A stretch of 64,000 nucleotides of DNA, from the NCBI GenBank assembly GCA_947579665.1, contig OX388343.1:90128254-90192253 (forward strand), read 5' to 3'. Source of the stretch: Sympetrum striolatum. Taxonomy: Eukaryota; Arthropoda; Insecta; Odonata; Libellulidae. The notes beneath the pieces were generated by a model. The model was not told the DNA's origin, did no database searches, and saw only the letters and a list, made by a program, of their open reading frames with translations. The position numbers were made by a program, and so were the translations under genes. Numbering within the stretch: position 1 is the first letter of the stretch; every line of letters starts with the position of its first letter. Positions 47,991 to 60,028 of this stretch are shown piece by piece.

Positions 47991-49480
47991 TGGCGGAAAC
48001 CCTCACCGCACAAGAAGGCGGAACAAGAAATCAGAATACGCTTCCCGCGATGTAATAATAACATCCTGTTAAGTTACGTTCACGCGTGGACCTACTAGAA
48101 ATCAACCTCGGCTCGCCATATCGACGTAGCGGAGGAACCGCCAATGACGGCGAGGGGAGAAGAAGGCCGTCCGTATCGATTCTCTCCGGCGCACGTGTCC
48201 CAGCTGAAAACCCTTTGCCGACGATCTCTCTCGGTACTCTCAAAATGCAGGCGAAGGGACACAATGCTCAACACCCTTACCTGTTTTCCCCCACTTACTC
48301 CCCAACCCCGAAGTTGTTTTCTTCGGATATTTACGACCCCTGCAATGCCTACCTGAACCCCTCGGCAAGACCTACCCGCACGCCTCTCTCTCGTCCTCCA
48401 TGTTACCTCTCTCGAGGACAAAACACAATCTCTTTTCGAAGACGTCGAGGGAATCGCGGCGGGAAATTCCTGTCATCGATTTCGGAGAATTTGTCAGCGC
48501 GCGATAACTGGTTCCAGCAAATCCGGCCTTATTATTTTTCCTCCTTCGTTCCTCGGCGGAATGGCGGGAGACCGAAAGTGCCGCCTCGAGCTTCTGCGTT
48601 TCGCCGCGAGCTGAATACAGCGTGGCCGGCGACGTGCACCACCGCTTTTCGCTGGAAGATAAATAAATAAGCGAGGGAGTATTTTTTCCTCCGCGTGGAG
48701 AAAAACGGCGCGATTAGAGGATTCTAGCAAGAGTTAGAGGAAGTCGTGCGGAAAGTGAATATCGTAGGGGAGACGGCGAAGATCTGCCGGGAAATTATGG
48801 CGTTCGTGTTCGAAGGGGTGAATGAAGAAGGGGAGGGAGGCGAGGAGGGGAAGGGGTGGGGGTCAGTCCAATGTGTAGTATAGGAACCGCGTTCACAGCG
48901 TTCAGTATGTAATCGGCTTTCGGTGTAGTAGGTCCAAGGAAGTTTACGGAGCTCTCCAGTGGTTACTCGCCGATCTGCAGGAAGCTGAGACCGGAAGAAG
49001 GCAAGTCTCGCTCATTTCCTCCATCTAATCCCAACCTGCCGCAGATGCATTTATAACTCCCTCGATCGTCCGCGCCGTAGCTCCCGCTCTTTTCGTCGGT
49101 AAGGTAAGATGCTATCGGGGTATTAATCAGAAGCGGGCAGACTTTATTTCGTCGCGACACGGTGGGTGGAGGTTTTATCTCGTTCGGAAGCTTGCGCTGA
49201 TACTCCATTTTTTTAATCTTCGGTCTGTGGATGTTTGGATCGGTGTAAGGGGAGTATGTCCGTAGAGTGCTGATGCCGGTTTTCCTTCATCGGAATCGAT
49301 CGCGGGAAGGTGGAGACCACGTGCCCCGAGAGAGTAACGCGTGGTTTGTATCCTTTATCCCGAGATTGCAGACGCGTTTTCTCATCCTTCGGGATGCTGT
49401 CGAGATGAGTAGGGCTCCGAAGAGGTGCGCTTGAGTTGGACGAGGATTGGTCAAGTTGGGAAAGTAAACAAACCTCGCGA
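47990..49480 (+). promoter_or_regulatory. GC/CpG-rich block, probable promoter and 5' UTR exon region
   Basis: About 1.5 kb that is clearly GC- and CpG-richer than the rest of the window (CGCGATGT, GGCGCACGTGTCC, TCGCGGCGGG). Long frames overlap on both strands (48086-48670 +, 48095-48421 -, 48494-48730 -) but share no codon-like bias or domain, as expected from GC-rich noncoding DNA where stops are rare. An arthropod-type initiator TTCAGT lies at 48901-48906, and donor-like GGTAAGG/GGTAAGA at about 49098-49108. I infer the transcription start and first noncoding exon of the SLC7 gene, whose first coding exon begins with an acceptor at 51644. Confidence 0.5.
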
Positions 49481-50798
49481 TTTGAGTAAAAGAAATGAAT
49501 CAGTCGTTTGTGCGAATTTGGCCGGCGGATGAAGAATTGTACGATTGGAAAACTAAATTTTACTTAATAACCAAGGGAAAGCAGATGATTCGAGCAAAAA
49601 GTTCTTCCAAAGCACTTTTTTCACTCCGGATATTTCGAGACTACAAACAGCTGAATTAACTCGTATGATTACTGAATTTGTCTATTCAAGAGTTTCTACG
49701 AAAATACCACGAATCATTATTTTTTCTTGAATCGCTCAGATGAACAAATGCTTGAAAAATCTTGATTTTCCTCGATCTTCAAAGACGTATTATTAATGTT
49801 CAACTCATTTAATATTGTAGTATAGCTATGTAGCATTATTAGTTAACACTATCCAGAATTTTAAAAATAAGAGAGTATATTTTGTACGAGAACCTTGATT
49901 CTGCTCCTAAAAATTTTATTTTATCGAGGCAAGAAATGTTGTCTACCCTGATGAATAATTGGAGAGGAGGGAAGAATGCTTCTTCACCGAGAAAAAAATA
50001 TCTTTTAGTTTCAAGACATTTTGCGAAGGAAAGGATTGCAATCTCTTATTAAAATAAATTGTTAGTTTGCTTATTCTTGCTAAAGAAGAGACGAGAAGTA
50101 CTCTGGACGTAGTATTTTTCCATTTTAGTAAATTTGCTTGGTGAGTGTTTGTAATCTCCTCTTTGCATGCTGATGTTTTCTTTTTCACATATGCTTTCAG
50201 CATTATAAAATGCTTGCTTTTTTAGTGCTGACGAAGAACCGTGAGTATCGAGCATTGGAATAATTTAACTTGCACCGTCAGAAAGTTCGAAGTTATTTCC
50301 AAATGTAAATATTACTAGGATAAAGTTTGGAAATTTATATTCTAATAAATAAATTGCGAAGTTTTGTATCTTTACAATGAATTTGCTAAAATCGGAAGAA
50401 ACAGGAAATTACGGTAAAAACGTTTTGAAACTTTCAATGAAATGGAATTTACAAAAGATATTTCAAGAAAAGCAATATTGTATCGTCAGTTACTGAGTAC
50501 CTCTAAAAAACTGGTCAAATATCGATGACGTGTGCAAGCCTTTATGGCCAAACATATTTATCGTTCTTGAGAAGCGCTTTCTTTCCTACTGCGATTGAAA
50601 AATGTCACAGTTTACTTTTGATGATAAGATTTCCCGATTCACTCCTTGGAGGGACATTTCACGTCATTATTGTGGTTTTCGTAATTTCTGCCAAAGATTT
50701 GAGATTCTTTATCTGGAACCCGATCATCCCTAAGAAATCAAACCTGTTAACTTCTGTAAGCTGAATTCAACTTAATGAATATATTCAACAATAATGTA
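49481..50798. other. Probable 5' intron of the SLC7 gene, no feature seen
   Basis: AT-rich DNA; frames at 49943-50255 and 50525-50764 lack domains. Its status as an intron is inferred from the promoter-like block upstream and the acceptor at 51644. Confidence 0.35.
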
Positions 50799-50875
50799 CA
50801 CACCTGGCTTAAACTAACGCACCACCGGTCGTTAGGATCACTAGGGAGGTGGTGCGTTAATTTTGGTCAGGACTG
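50799..50875. mobile_element. Tiny Tc1/mariner-like palindromic element
   Basis: A 77-bp hairpin. The left arm ends CTAACGCACCACC and the right arm is GGTGGTGCGTTAATTTTGGT followed by CAGGACTG, flanked by TA on both sides (50797-50798, 50876-50877). The right arm, read inward, starts CAGTCCTGACCAAAATTAAC, the pattern common at Tc1/mariner ends. The innermost 12 bp of the arms are perfect; the outer part of the left arm has drifted. Confidence 0.6.
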
Positions 50876-50879
50876 TACT

Positions 50880-51644
50880 ATATAAACTATTTTAATAGGG
50901 CCAAGCGTTAGCATCCAGAAAACCGACAGAATATCGATTATTTCCTTTTTCTGTCTATATAATTGCATTTTTGTGTAGGAAATTTTAATTTTAATGAATT
51001 TGATAGCCTTCAGTCAAATTTGCAAAAGAAAGAAGACGCAGGGAAGAATATTCTGTGAAAAAGTTAAAGGTTAAACCCCAAGCAGCTCACATAACACAGC
51101 TCACTCACAGCTCACTCACAGCTCCGAAAATAGGTGGACAAGGAATTAAACGTATTCGAAATTGTCGTCTGCGGTGATTAATATTATCACGCTATTCTCG
51201 TATAATTTATTCATAAATTCCCGATGCCGCACCGGGGCGTGGTATTAATGATGCCAACAGGTGTAATGCAGTCCTACCGTAGGAACTATGGAATGCCTAA
51301 ACATCCGAGGTCGATGCTCTTATTAGTTGATGCTTTTTACTCATCTGCTAAAAGCGCTACTAATCAGCTTAATGAATTCTGACCAGTGCAAATTTCATTA
51401 TAATATTTCTTTCATTTTCAAATTAATTTACGTGAAATCTTTGAATCGTGCCCGCAGGAGCATGCTAGTTTGCCTTTAGTTTCCTTTCTGAGGCACTTTC
51501 CCTTCTGCCTTCGTCCTGGATGCAAATAAAGGCCCTTAGAGTATTAACAGCATCCAAAAATAAAGCTTGTTTGCCTGTCAGAAGCCGCTGTTGACCGTTA
51601 CCTGTCGTGCAAGTGACAATAAACGCCTCTCTCTCCTCCCACAG
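50880..51644. other. Intronic stretch with strong acceptor before SLC7 coding exon
   Basis: A pyrimidine tract CCTCTCTCTCCTCCCACAG ends at 51644, leaving a 50-nt 5' UTR before the ATG at 51695. Near 51100, CAGCTCACTCA is repeated in tandem (three copies). No gene is seen in the rest. Confidence 0.5.
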
Positions 51645-51694
51645 TGAAGGAAACCTCATCTACCAGTACTTGCCGTTGAGGAAGTCTTTTGAAG

Positions 51695-52211
51695 ATGGTC
51701 GAGAAAAAGGGAGAATACTCGGTGGTCCCTCTCCGAAAGAAAAAGAAGAAAGATGGATCCGTGGAAGAGGTGCCGCAAGCGAATGCCGGAGGAGACGACG
51801 CCGTCTGCCTCAAGGCGAAGATGAGTCTTCTCAATGGAATCACCGTCATCGTCGGTTCCATCATCGGTTCTGGAATTTTCGTCTCACCCACCGGAGTCCT
51901 CAAAAACACCGGTAGCGTTAACCTGGCCCTCGTGGTGTGGGTGACCTCTGGAGTCTTCTCCATGGCCGGCGCCTACTGTTATGCAGAATTGGGATGTGCC
52001 ATATCCAAGAGCGGAGCCGATTATGCCTACATCATGACAACCTTTGGGCCCTTCCTGGCCTTCGTGAGGCTGTGGATCGAGTGCATGATCGTGAGGCCTT
52101 GTTCACAGGCCATCGTGGCCCTCACCTTCAGCGTCTACGCCCTCAAGCCCTTCTTCCCGGAGTGCGAACCTCCGGACCAGTCTGTGAGGCTGCTCGCCGT
52201 CTGCTGCATCA
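51695..52211 (+). CDS. SLC7-family amino-acid transporter light chain, first coding exon
   Basis: The exon starts MVEKKGEYSV and encodes 172 residues plus one base before a GTAAGT donor at 52212. It is a member of the heteromeric amino-acid transporter light chains (LAT/y+LAT/xCT type; insect relatives include minidiscs and JhI-21), 12-helix exchangers at the plasma membrane. A Lys-rich cytosolic N-terminus (KKKKK at 15-19) precedes TM1 with the substrate-binding motif GSIIGSGIF (about 55-62). TM2, SGADYAYI and the RLWIEC..VRPCSQAIVALTF block (125-145) follow. Cys157 (FFPECEPP) is at the position that forms the disulfide with the CD98hc-type heavy chain. The remaining 8 or so helices are not found up to 64000, so the intron is over 11.7 kb. 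Family is certain; the subfamily is not. Confidence 0.92.
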
Positions 52212-52514
52212 GTAAGTACAAATGTTCTTTATTATTGATTTTGGTAATTCGGAAAATAGGACAGAATATTTTCCCGAGAATCTCCCGGTAATCGGTAGGA
52301 ATTCAGTCTATAAAGGAAATATTTCATAATTCTAAGGTTCTATATATACTTGTTCCAGCAAGATCAAATTTTTGAAACCTAACTCGAGAATTTCCTCAAG
52401 GTAATGGTAGACCAACTGACTTAATTCTCTGCTATTAATCGTCCAAATGCCATATGGTCGCATAAATGTGTGAATAGCTAAGTGCAGTAATTACACAGTA
52501 ATCACGGAAATGTT
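52212..52514. other. Start of long SLC7 intron
   Basis: AT-rich intronic DNA; the frame of the coding exon runs on to 52291 only by chance. Confidence 0.5.
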
Positions 52515-52655
52515 TTGCTCCAGAATAGCCATGTGAGTAACGCCTTCGTATTTGGTGAAAGGGGTCCCGGGTTCGATTCCCAGTGGGAGCCAATGTGCGA
52601 AATGGCATATGCTGTGGAAGCACTTTTAACAATACTACCAGTACTACTACATACA
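52515..52655 (+). mobile_element. tRNA-derived SINE
   Basis: A box-like TAGCCATGTGAG (52526-52537) and a perfect B box GGTTCGATTCC (52569-52579), 43 bases apart as in a tRNA. GCTCC at the 5' end pairs with GGGAGC at the end of the tRNA-like part (to about 52591). An unrelated tail follows, ending in a run of TACTAC/ACTACATACA repeats. Read backward it encodes PTGNRTRDP, a hallmark of tRNA-SINE sequence in translated searches. The cloverleaf is incomplete, so it is not a working tRNA gene. Confidence 0.7.
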
Positions 52656-55600
52656 TAGAAATCCGTTATAGTTGTCCGTCGTAGGTATTTCCTAAACTCT
52701 TCGCCGTAAATTTTAACTCCCTGAAAAGAATTTTCAAGTTCACACATGCCGAAAATTCTTTCAGATAACTTAAATAAAATTTGTTTAAAACTCTTGCTTT
52801 ACAATGCTGTTATTAGCCTATACAAATAAATAATTTTTTTTGGCTAAAATTACTGATCAACGTTTTTTCTTTCAAATTTGTTCCAATTATGAAATATTCC
52901 ATAAAACTGATCAGTGCATATATATTTAAAGTTCGGGCATTGAACACAAAACGTTTGCAAAAGATGCTATGTATTTTTGAAACTTCAATCCATTCAAATA
53001 TCTACTGTAGGGTTACATTAAAATTCTTCCGAACTTTTTTCATCAAAGTCTGTTTTAATTAGTCTTTGACTACTTCGATTGTTTATAAGTTACCGCAGCA
53101 GCCGGGGGAATGCCTCATTTTTTTGTTCGGAGGGTCTGCGATGCTAGACGCGAGAATCGACCGGAGGGTCGACAACCTCCGTACGAGTTCGGCGAATGCA
53201 CTCACACTGAGCTTTTTTGCCTCCCCTTTCAGTACTTATTTCAAATGGATAATACACCTAGAATGTTTTCACTTTTACGACTTTAATCTCCGCGGGAAAG
53301 TTTCAGAAATTTCCCAATTATTTTCCGCTTGAGGCTACAGTGATTTCGGATTGCACAAACTTCGTTTTGTTAAATGCATCGCTAGAGACGAATTCCTAAC
53401 GGATGATTCGACATTTTCCTCAGGTTTTTTACTCAACCATAGAATTTCCTTTGTTATTACCTTTCAAGAATGTAATGGACATCGTTCCACAGGGATTTAT
53501 ATTTTCTCTTTTCACAATAGGAGGAAAACTCATAGCAAAGTATACGATAGGTCTCTTTTATTGCTTCGAGCGAAGGAGAAAAACAGTGGATAATTGGCTA
53601 AGGGAATTAATTAATGAGCTGCTCCTGATTTCGCTTATACGTGAAAGTTAATTTGATGAGTACCATCTAAGGAAGAGATTATGAAACGTTAACTTAAGTA
53701 TCCTATCTTCTACAGATTTATATATATTCGTAGATTCTTTATAATACCGGCTAATGTTTCTATTGCTACATTGAATTACTTCGAAAAAGTGTTGCGGACT
53801 TTCAAAAATTCTGAATTCGCTCAGCCATTCCTTGAGTTATATCGGAATTCCAGCTCATAATTTTCATAAATATAGAGTTAATTAGTTGAAATGTCCACAG
53901 TAGAAAACTGAATCACTACGACTTAATTTTTGTTTCTGAGTTTCTCCCACTGAGAAAGCTGTGGTTGTTATGTATTACTTCGGAAACTTTGATTAAAAGT
54001 AATAATGTCAATAGAGGTCCTATTTGTTACCAACATGGAAATATTTTGCCATCGCTGTGCTTATAGCATTTAATGTCGTAGACACACGGATGTTTCGTAG
54101 TTAATAGTATCGTAAGGAATATGTTCCTCCAAAAGAAGATTGACTCAGTTGAGTAAGTTGATTATACACAATTTCCTTTGCTTGAAATCGACCAGAATTC
54201 CGCCAACACCAAAATTATGGAATTGGATTCGGAACGTGAGCAAGGATAGCAATTATGAGGAAATTCGAACTTTTTGTTGTGCACAGAATTCCTCAGGAAC
54301 CAAAGAATAGATTGGGCTGTAACATTTCGAATTTCATCGCATAATAGCTTAGGAGTGAAATCACTTCGATGTCACATTCCTCTTTGAGCTTTGGAAAATT
54401 TTGTTAGGTTCTCAAAAGTAGTGAATTTTGAATTAATCGCTTATAGTAGATTATTTTCTAGAACTGAAGCAAATAAGTTTAGCAATAAATAAAATTTAAA
54501 ATTTTCTTGGTATTATAAAATTTATATTGAACGGCAAAGATTAGTCATGAGCTTTGATTAGCTTGTCAAGAGCTTTTGGGCTTTAAGACTACAAATTGGA
54601 ATCGTTGGTGTTGATCAGCAAACGATTTCTCAACTGATTCTGGGTTTCGTAAGCAGAGGCCAGAGGAGACTTTCTTGAGAAATAATCGTCTACCCCTTTC
54701 TTATCATTCTCTTATCAAGGATGCCCGGGAAATGACTTTAGTGCAAATCGATATTACATCAGTCATATTCTAATACTTAAACCGCTTTTCTGGGAAATAT
54801 TTGTAATGAATATCCTAGCTCTTCGCATACCTTCAGCTGAGTGTGCTATTTTTCTGACTTAAAATTAGTAAAGAAATATAGCAATCTTTTTTTATTTGTA
54901 CGCGATATTAAGTATTGACGTTCAGTAATGATCCTCCAAATCAAATTCCAGCATTATAAAATAGTAATGCAGTTTTCGAATAAAAGATTTAAATCTCCTT
55001 TTAATTACACCCTATTGAAATAATCCAATTGGATGAATTAATTGAAACCAAAAAAATTATTACTGTTATAACTTGTGGCTATTTAAAATGATAGCGTATT
55101 TAGATATAATTTAATTAGCATATTTAGCATTATAAGGATTCTTGTAACAAATTTTTCAATAGATGGCATCGTTTCTCAAAATGTATTTGATGAAGATTCG
55201 ATTACTGGTACGATAATAATTCGATAACTCACCCGTAGGAATATCCGAGTATATCGTGATTTAATCTATTAAAAAATAACTATCATAGTCAAAATAACTT
55301 GATATGTTTATTTTTCAAATTCTTCCTATTCCTTAAATAGGCAAAGCTTGGAAAAGGGTTAAGGTATCTTTGTACATAAGGGCACATAATATTGTCTGAT
55401 TGTCAGATGTGAATATATTCGAGTTAAAGCGGATGGTTATTTATAACTTTGAATTTTCATTCGATTTAAACAGTTTTGGTTCTCTGGAATCTTTTTCACT
55501 TCCATCTTTTTCCTAATACTATTTTCTTTTAGTGGCAAGATTATAATATTTGTTCGACATAGATGATTTCATTAACAATGTTTCAACTTATTTTATCTTT

Positions 55601-58369
55601 TAAGTTCACTAGGTTATCTATGAGTAAGCTTCTTCGATTTATCACACTTTTTTCGTTGTCATAATTCTATTCGATACTTTTGATAATCCAAAATCTTTGC
55701 CAAAAATGATTGCTTTCGAATCCGCGCTAATTCGGCCATTCCTTTTCGCGGTGATCCGTATTTGCGGAATAGTTCCATTGAGAGAGGTCATTTCATAGAT
55801 CAGCAATTTTAGGTCATTTGGAGAGAAGATCATCAACATTGGCTTAAAGAAGGATCAAAGTCGAAATGCTTGAGCTTATCGTTTTTTATTCGTTCCCCTT
55901 CTATTGTGCAGTAGAATTTTGCTCCATCTTCATCGAATTAATCTGGGTTATTCTATTTATAAACGTTGCATAGATACAGTTCGATTGTTTTTCTACACCA
56001 TGAACGTGTGAGCATTTTCCATGGAGACATGTTTTCGAATTTTCATCGACTGAATTTTCCTAGTCATACACTCATTATTTGAGCCGAAATGGCCCAATCG
56101 AAAAAAATCAAAGAAAATTGATTAAAAGTGACTACTTCTATTCTTTGGAACTAATATTTATGCTGAAATTTATTATGCGGCAGCTCTAATTATATTATTA
56201 TTATATTATATTATAATAAATTATATCGATGCCTTAATGTGATCGGCTGTGTTACGTTAATGTGTTACGCATATCTGCTGTTTTAATCAATGCGTGTAGG
56301 ATTCGTTATATCTATGGGGAGCATTTTCTCGAGATATTAGCTACTTCAAGATTAAAGTTCAATAGAAAAATCAGCGGATGTATGTTACCGAAAACAGTAA
56401 AAACAGCAACAAAAAGTATAAATTGAGATCAGGTGAAGAGAGTATCGAGTAATACCAATCCTTACGTTGTCCTCTATTTGTGAGTTACGAATTTGTCGAA
56501 AACTCGTTTGCTTAAAATGATAACTTCTGATCCATTTCTATTATTCTATCCAATAAAAGGGAAACTTTCGTAGTGGGAAAAAAAGATTAAAAGAGCATCC
56601 TCTTTACCCTTTTCTACGCTTCCTAATTATCGATTTTCTGTCCAACGCATAAATTTCGCCGAGGGTGACGTAACCCTGTTACCCCAGTTTCTTCATTCAG
56701 CATCCACGCCGAGGGTATCCCTGGAAAATCTGTTTTCGATCTCGAATCTAACTTTATCAGTACTCGTTATCAATGGAAGTTTGCTTTGGGTACTAATCGT
56801 CCCAAAGTTTTCTCGCCAAAACTTTGACTCATTTTTCTTGTTTACATCTACTGCAGGCAGGGCTATTAAGGGTCCTATCCATCGTCTACTGTCAGCTGCT
56901 AATTGAGTTATTCAGACCCCTAGGGCGGGTGACAGGAATTTTCTTTATGTTGTAAACCCTAGTACCGAGTCACTATCTTATTTTTTTATTTACATTATTT
57001 ACCTCTTTAGGAGCACTTTAGGAAGGTGCTGGTCTGTTTAAGCTGGTCACAGGGTGGCTCACTAAACTAAAATCATAAGCGATCTTTCGAATGGAATTAC
57101 CTGTATTTGATGCTTTATAAATAAGATATCCCGATGAAAGTAAAAGGATTATGACGGAATATCGTATGCGTATATTCATCGTTTAAGTGTATGATCTGAG
57201 ATGTCTCTGCAATATTATTTAAAAGTATTCACTTTCCTAAGACAGCTAATTATTGCATATTTTTTCTACAAGAGTTTATTGCACGTTAATTTTTCCTTAG
57301 GTCTCCGTTATTTTTACCGTACCTTTGGCTATGCGGTTTCCCCTTGCGCATTATTTTTAAGCTTGACTATGCAAGTGTAAGACGGCCATGTCTACCTTTG
57401 TCACAAAGTCTAAAAAAAATTAATTTTCACCTTAAAATTGAGAAAAATTTTAACATCAGAATTGGGAAGAAATGAAAAATATTACAAAGAACTTAGAGAA
57501 TCAGTTATCATGGATGAAATTTTGTGTGCATGATCAATGCTCGACTAATTAAAGGAGAATTTGTAAATTTTTAAAACATTCTCTAATTACGGAATATGAT
57601 CAAGACTATCTATTTCAGAGCTGTTGTTTCTTTTGTATTCTCTGTTTGTTAGTGGGAGGGAGCAGGGCATAAGGACCCAATATAATTATTACAAGTGTTT
57701 GCAATAAGTGGTTTAGTAATAGAATCACGATCATAACTTATTAACTACTTAAATAGATGTAAAACTTTTATAATATACACAAATACTATTATTACTTATA
57801 CATTATTGTATCTTTGAATATATTTATTTTTCTGAAACCGTGGATTTGAACCCTAAATTAGCTTTCATAAGTTGTCGCTTTGGGTTGTTTCCAATTATAG
57901 AAAATTGGAATGAAAGTATTCCGAACTCTTCTCGATAGATTTATCTTGATTTTTGCGATTTCTGGTGTCTTATATGGCTTGGTATCAGGATTTTTAAGTT
58001 TCTGAACGGAGTATATTTGAAAACAATTCTGATGAACTAGTTGTATCGAATCGTAAGCGTACCACTTCACATCCAAATCCTCGAACTTATCAACGGTAGA
58101 TATCAATTCAGTTTTTCTTTTACCCTTGTTACAATCTTTACATCCTAATTGCGAGCTACTGTTTATATCCCGAGGATAGATTCATAATTACTACAGAAGC
58201 TGAAAAATCTATGTATCAATGGTAAAGTATTTTCTTATAGTTCGTATCTTAGAATACTAATTTTTATTTTTAGATATTACTCCTTAGAGAATAATGGTTC
58301 TCCTAATTTATGTCTTTACTATAGTAAAATATAGTTCCTGGAGTGTTATCTTTGAGGGACTGGCATTTT
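52656..58369. other. SLC7 intron, no further feature recognised
   Basis: About 5.7 kb of AT-rich DNA. A run of (ATT)n/(TTATA)n simple sequence lies at 56190-56225. No exon matching the next SLC7 helices was found on the + strand. Confidence 0.45.
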
Positions 58370-59205
58370 AGATTTTTTTAGATTGAGACCAGAGGCGTAT
58401 GGCAGGGGGTGTAATACACCACCATTTTTCATTATCCCTATTAGCATCTCTAATAGCCTGGGGTAAAAACAACCAAAAGTAATTATCCGTCCTTGCGATT
58501 ACTTCCCTATAACGCTTCGTCGATGCCTCTCGGAGATCGCGTTCGCTCCTTACTGGCACTTATATTTCACTTACTTCGTCTATAAATTCTGAACGAATTA
58601 ACTTTTAGAAAAGTTTCCGACGATATTCAGATCCTTGTCGGGGACTATTAATACAGTAGTGAATTCCAACCGAGGGACTCTATCATTGCCGTACCGCTGC
58701 TATCAAACCTGAAATCTCCGCAAACGAAACGGGCTGCTCTATGCTGGACCATCTCTAAATCTAAGACTAAACCTACTTCGTGTGGGTCCCAAACCGCACA
58801 GCAGTATTCAAGACTCGGGCGAATAAGATAAAAGTAAGCTATTTCTTTGACTCTCGATGAGCATCCTCTCAACGTTCTACCAGTTAATCTTTGCATTCTA
58901 TTCGCTTTTCCTATCGCATCTCGAATATGTTCTTTAAATGATAAGTTACTGCTAAACGTGACTCCTAGGTATTTGTTGTCGTGCACTAACTCTAATGGAT
59001 GACCTGAGACTTGGTACTGCGCGGGAATTATGTTTGTGGAGCGCGTAAAACTCATGGCAACGCATTTATTTATATTTAAATCCAGCTGCCAATCTTTACA
59101 CCATCCTGATATTACGCCCAGGTCGTTTTGTAGTACATTACAATCGTTTTCTGACAAAATCTCTCTGTATATCAGGGTATCATCGGCAAATAAAATTTAT
59201 CAATC
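58370..59205 (-). mobile_element. Non-LTR retrotransposon fragment with RT catalytic box
   Basis: On the minus strand, ILFADDTLIYREILSENDCN (from about 59200) gives the FADD reverse-transcriptase catalytic motif. It runs into a 169-codon frame (59157-58648) with WQLDLNINKC, NKYLGVTFSSNLSFKEHI, RPSLEYCCAVWDPH and VQHRAARFVCGDF, all standard thumb and C-terminal blocks of Jockey/CR1-type elements. A second piece (58559-58368) with VRSERDLREASTKRYREV and WLFLPQAIRDAN follows after stops, near the usual end of the polyprotein. The N-terminal endonuclease and most RT blocks are missing. It is a dead copy in the SLC7 intron, antisense to the host gene. Confidence 0.88.
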
Positions 59206-59966
59206 ATTTACAGAGGGACGAACGAGGTCAGCGTATCAACTCCCACGCCACACAATTGGCTTTTCTAGACCGCATAGACCTATTGATTCAAGTGGTTTCC
59301 CAATTTTTCACTATCTCTATCGTAATACCTGTCGAAAATCGAACTCGATGCCGTTTTTGCTAATGGAAAACTCGATTCCTACTGGGCTATCCCTTAATTT
59401 GCTTTGCATATTTTGTTTATCATAGGAAAGTTATAATCATGCCTTTTTGAAGCGATGGAGATTATGGTAATAGAGATTTTTCCAGTAATACTTGTGATTA
59501 GTGAAAAAGACGTTTTATTAATGGAAATATTACTCTACATTTAATAAATTCGATTGCCTATTCAAGTACGTAATTCATTACTGGTATGTTAGATCTAAAC
59601 TAACTTTTGATAATGTTTGAAGTAAACTTCTGTCAACCACTTTCAGATTAATCGACTTTTTGCTCGCCTTTAATTATACAAGAATAATTCTCTAAATATC
59701 CTTTAGCATTTATTAGCTCCTTTCATTCCGTATTATTTTATATTCTCTCAGAACATCAGGATATTCTCGAACCTCTTGTGTACTATATGTACTTGTTGTT
59801 TCGGGCACTCTTTTCTTAAATTCAAAGAATAGATTCATTTATGCAGAGGTGGAACTTCTGGAGGATTAATAGTTTAATGTCAATTTTATTTAAGTACTTC
59901 ATATGTTATAATCTTCTGCTTGGGCTGTGACTTCGTTGTATATCTCCATCAGGAACAAATGAAAAA
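59206..59966. other. SLC7 intron, no feature recognised
   Basis: AT-rich intronic DNA. The frame 59030-59425 (+) is largely antisense to the retrotransposon and not a gene. Confidence 0.4.
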
Positions 59967-60028
59967 ATAAACTTTTACTAACCACAGAAAATTTTTATGT
60001 AATATTTCTGTGTTTAGTAAAAGTTTAT
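59967..60028. repeat. Strong 24-bp hairpin, possible small-RNA precursor
   Basis: The left arm ATAAACTTTTACTAACCACA (to 59990) pairs with the right arm 60005-60028 with one mismatch in 24 bp and a 14-nt loop. The 62-nt hairpin has precursor-microRNA dimensions, but a short fold-back repeat is equally possible. I do not recognise a known miRNA seed. Confidence 0.7.

Noticed and set aside
48086..48670. 194-codon open frame in the GC-rich block, with overlapping frames of 108 and 78 codons on the other strand
   Set aside because: Low-complexity Arg/Pro/Ser composition, no domain, and equally long antisense frames; GC-rich DNA has few stops by chance. Treated as promoter/UTR sequence.
51598..52215. 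Frames overlapping the SLC7 exon on other frames and the opposite strand
   Set aside because: Shadows of the SLC7 coding sequence, which has clear transporter motifs.
52517..52591. Possible tRNA gene with a perfect B box
   Set aside because: Acceptor and anticodon arms do not pair properly and an unrelated tail with simple repeats follows; a tRNA-derived SINE fits better.
56190..56225. AT-rich palindromic run considered as a small-RNA hairpin
   Set aside because: Pure ATT/TTATA simple sequence; pairing is a by-product of low complexity.
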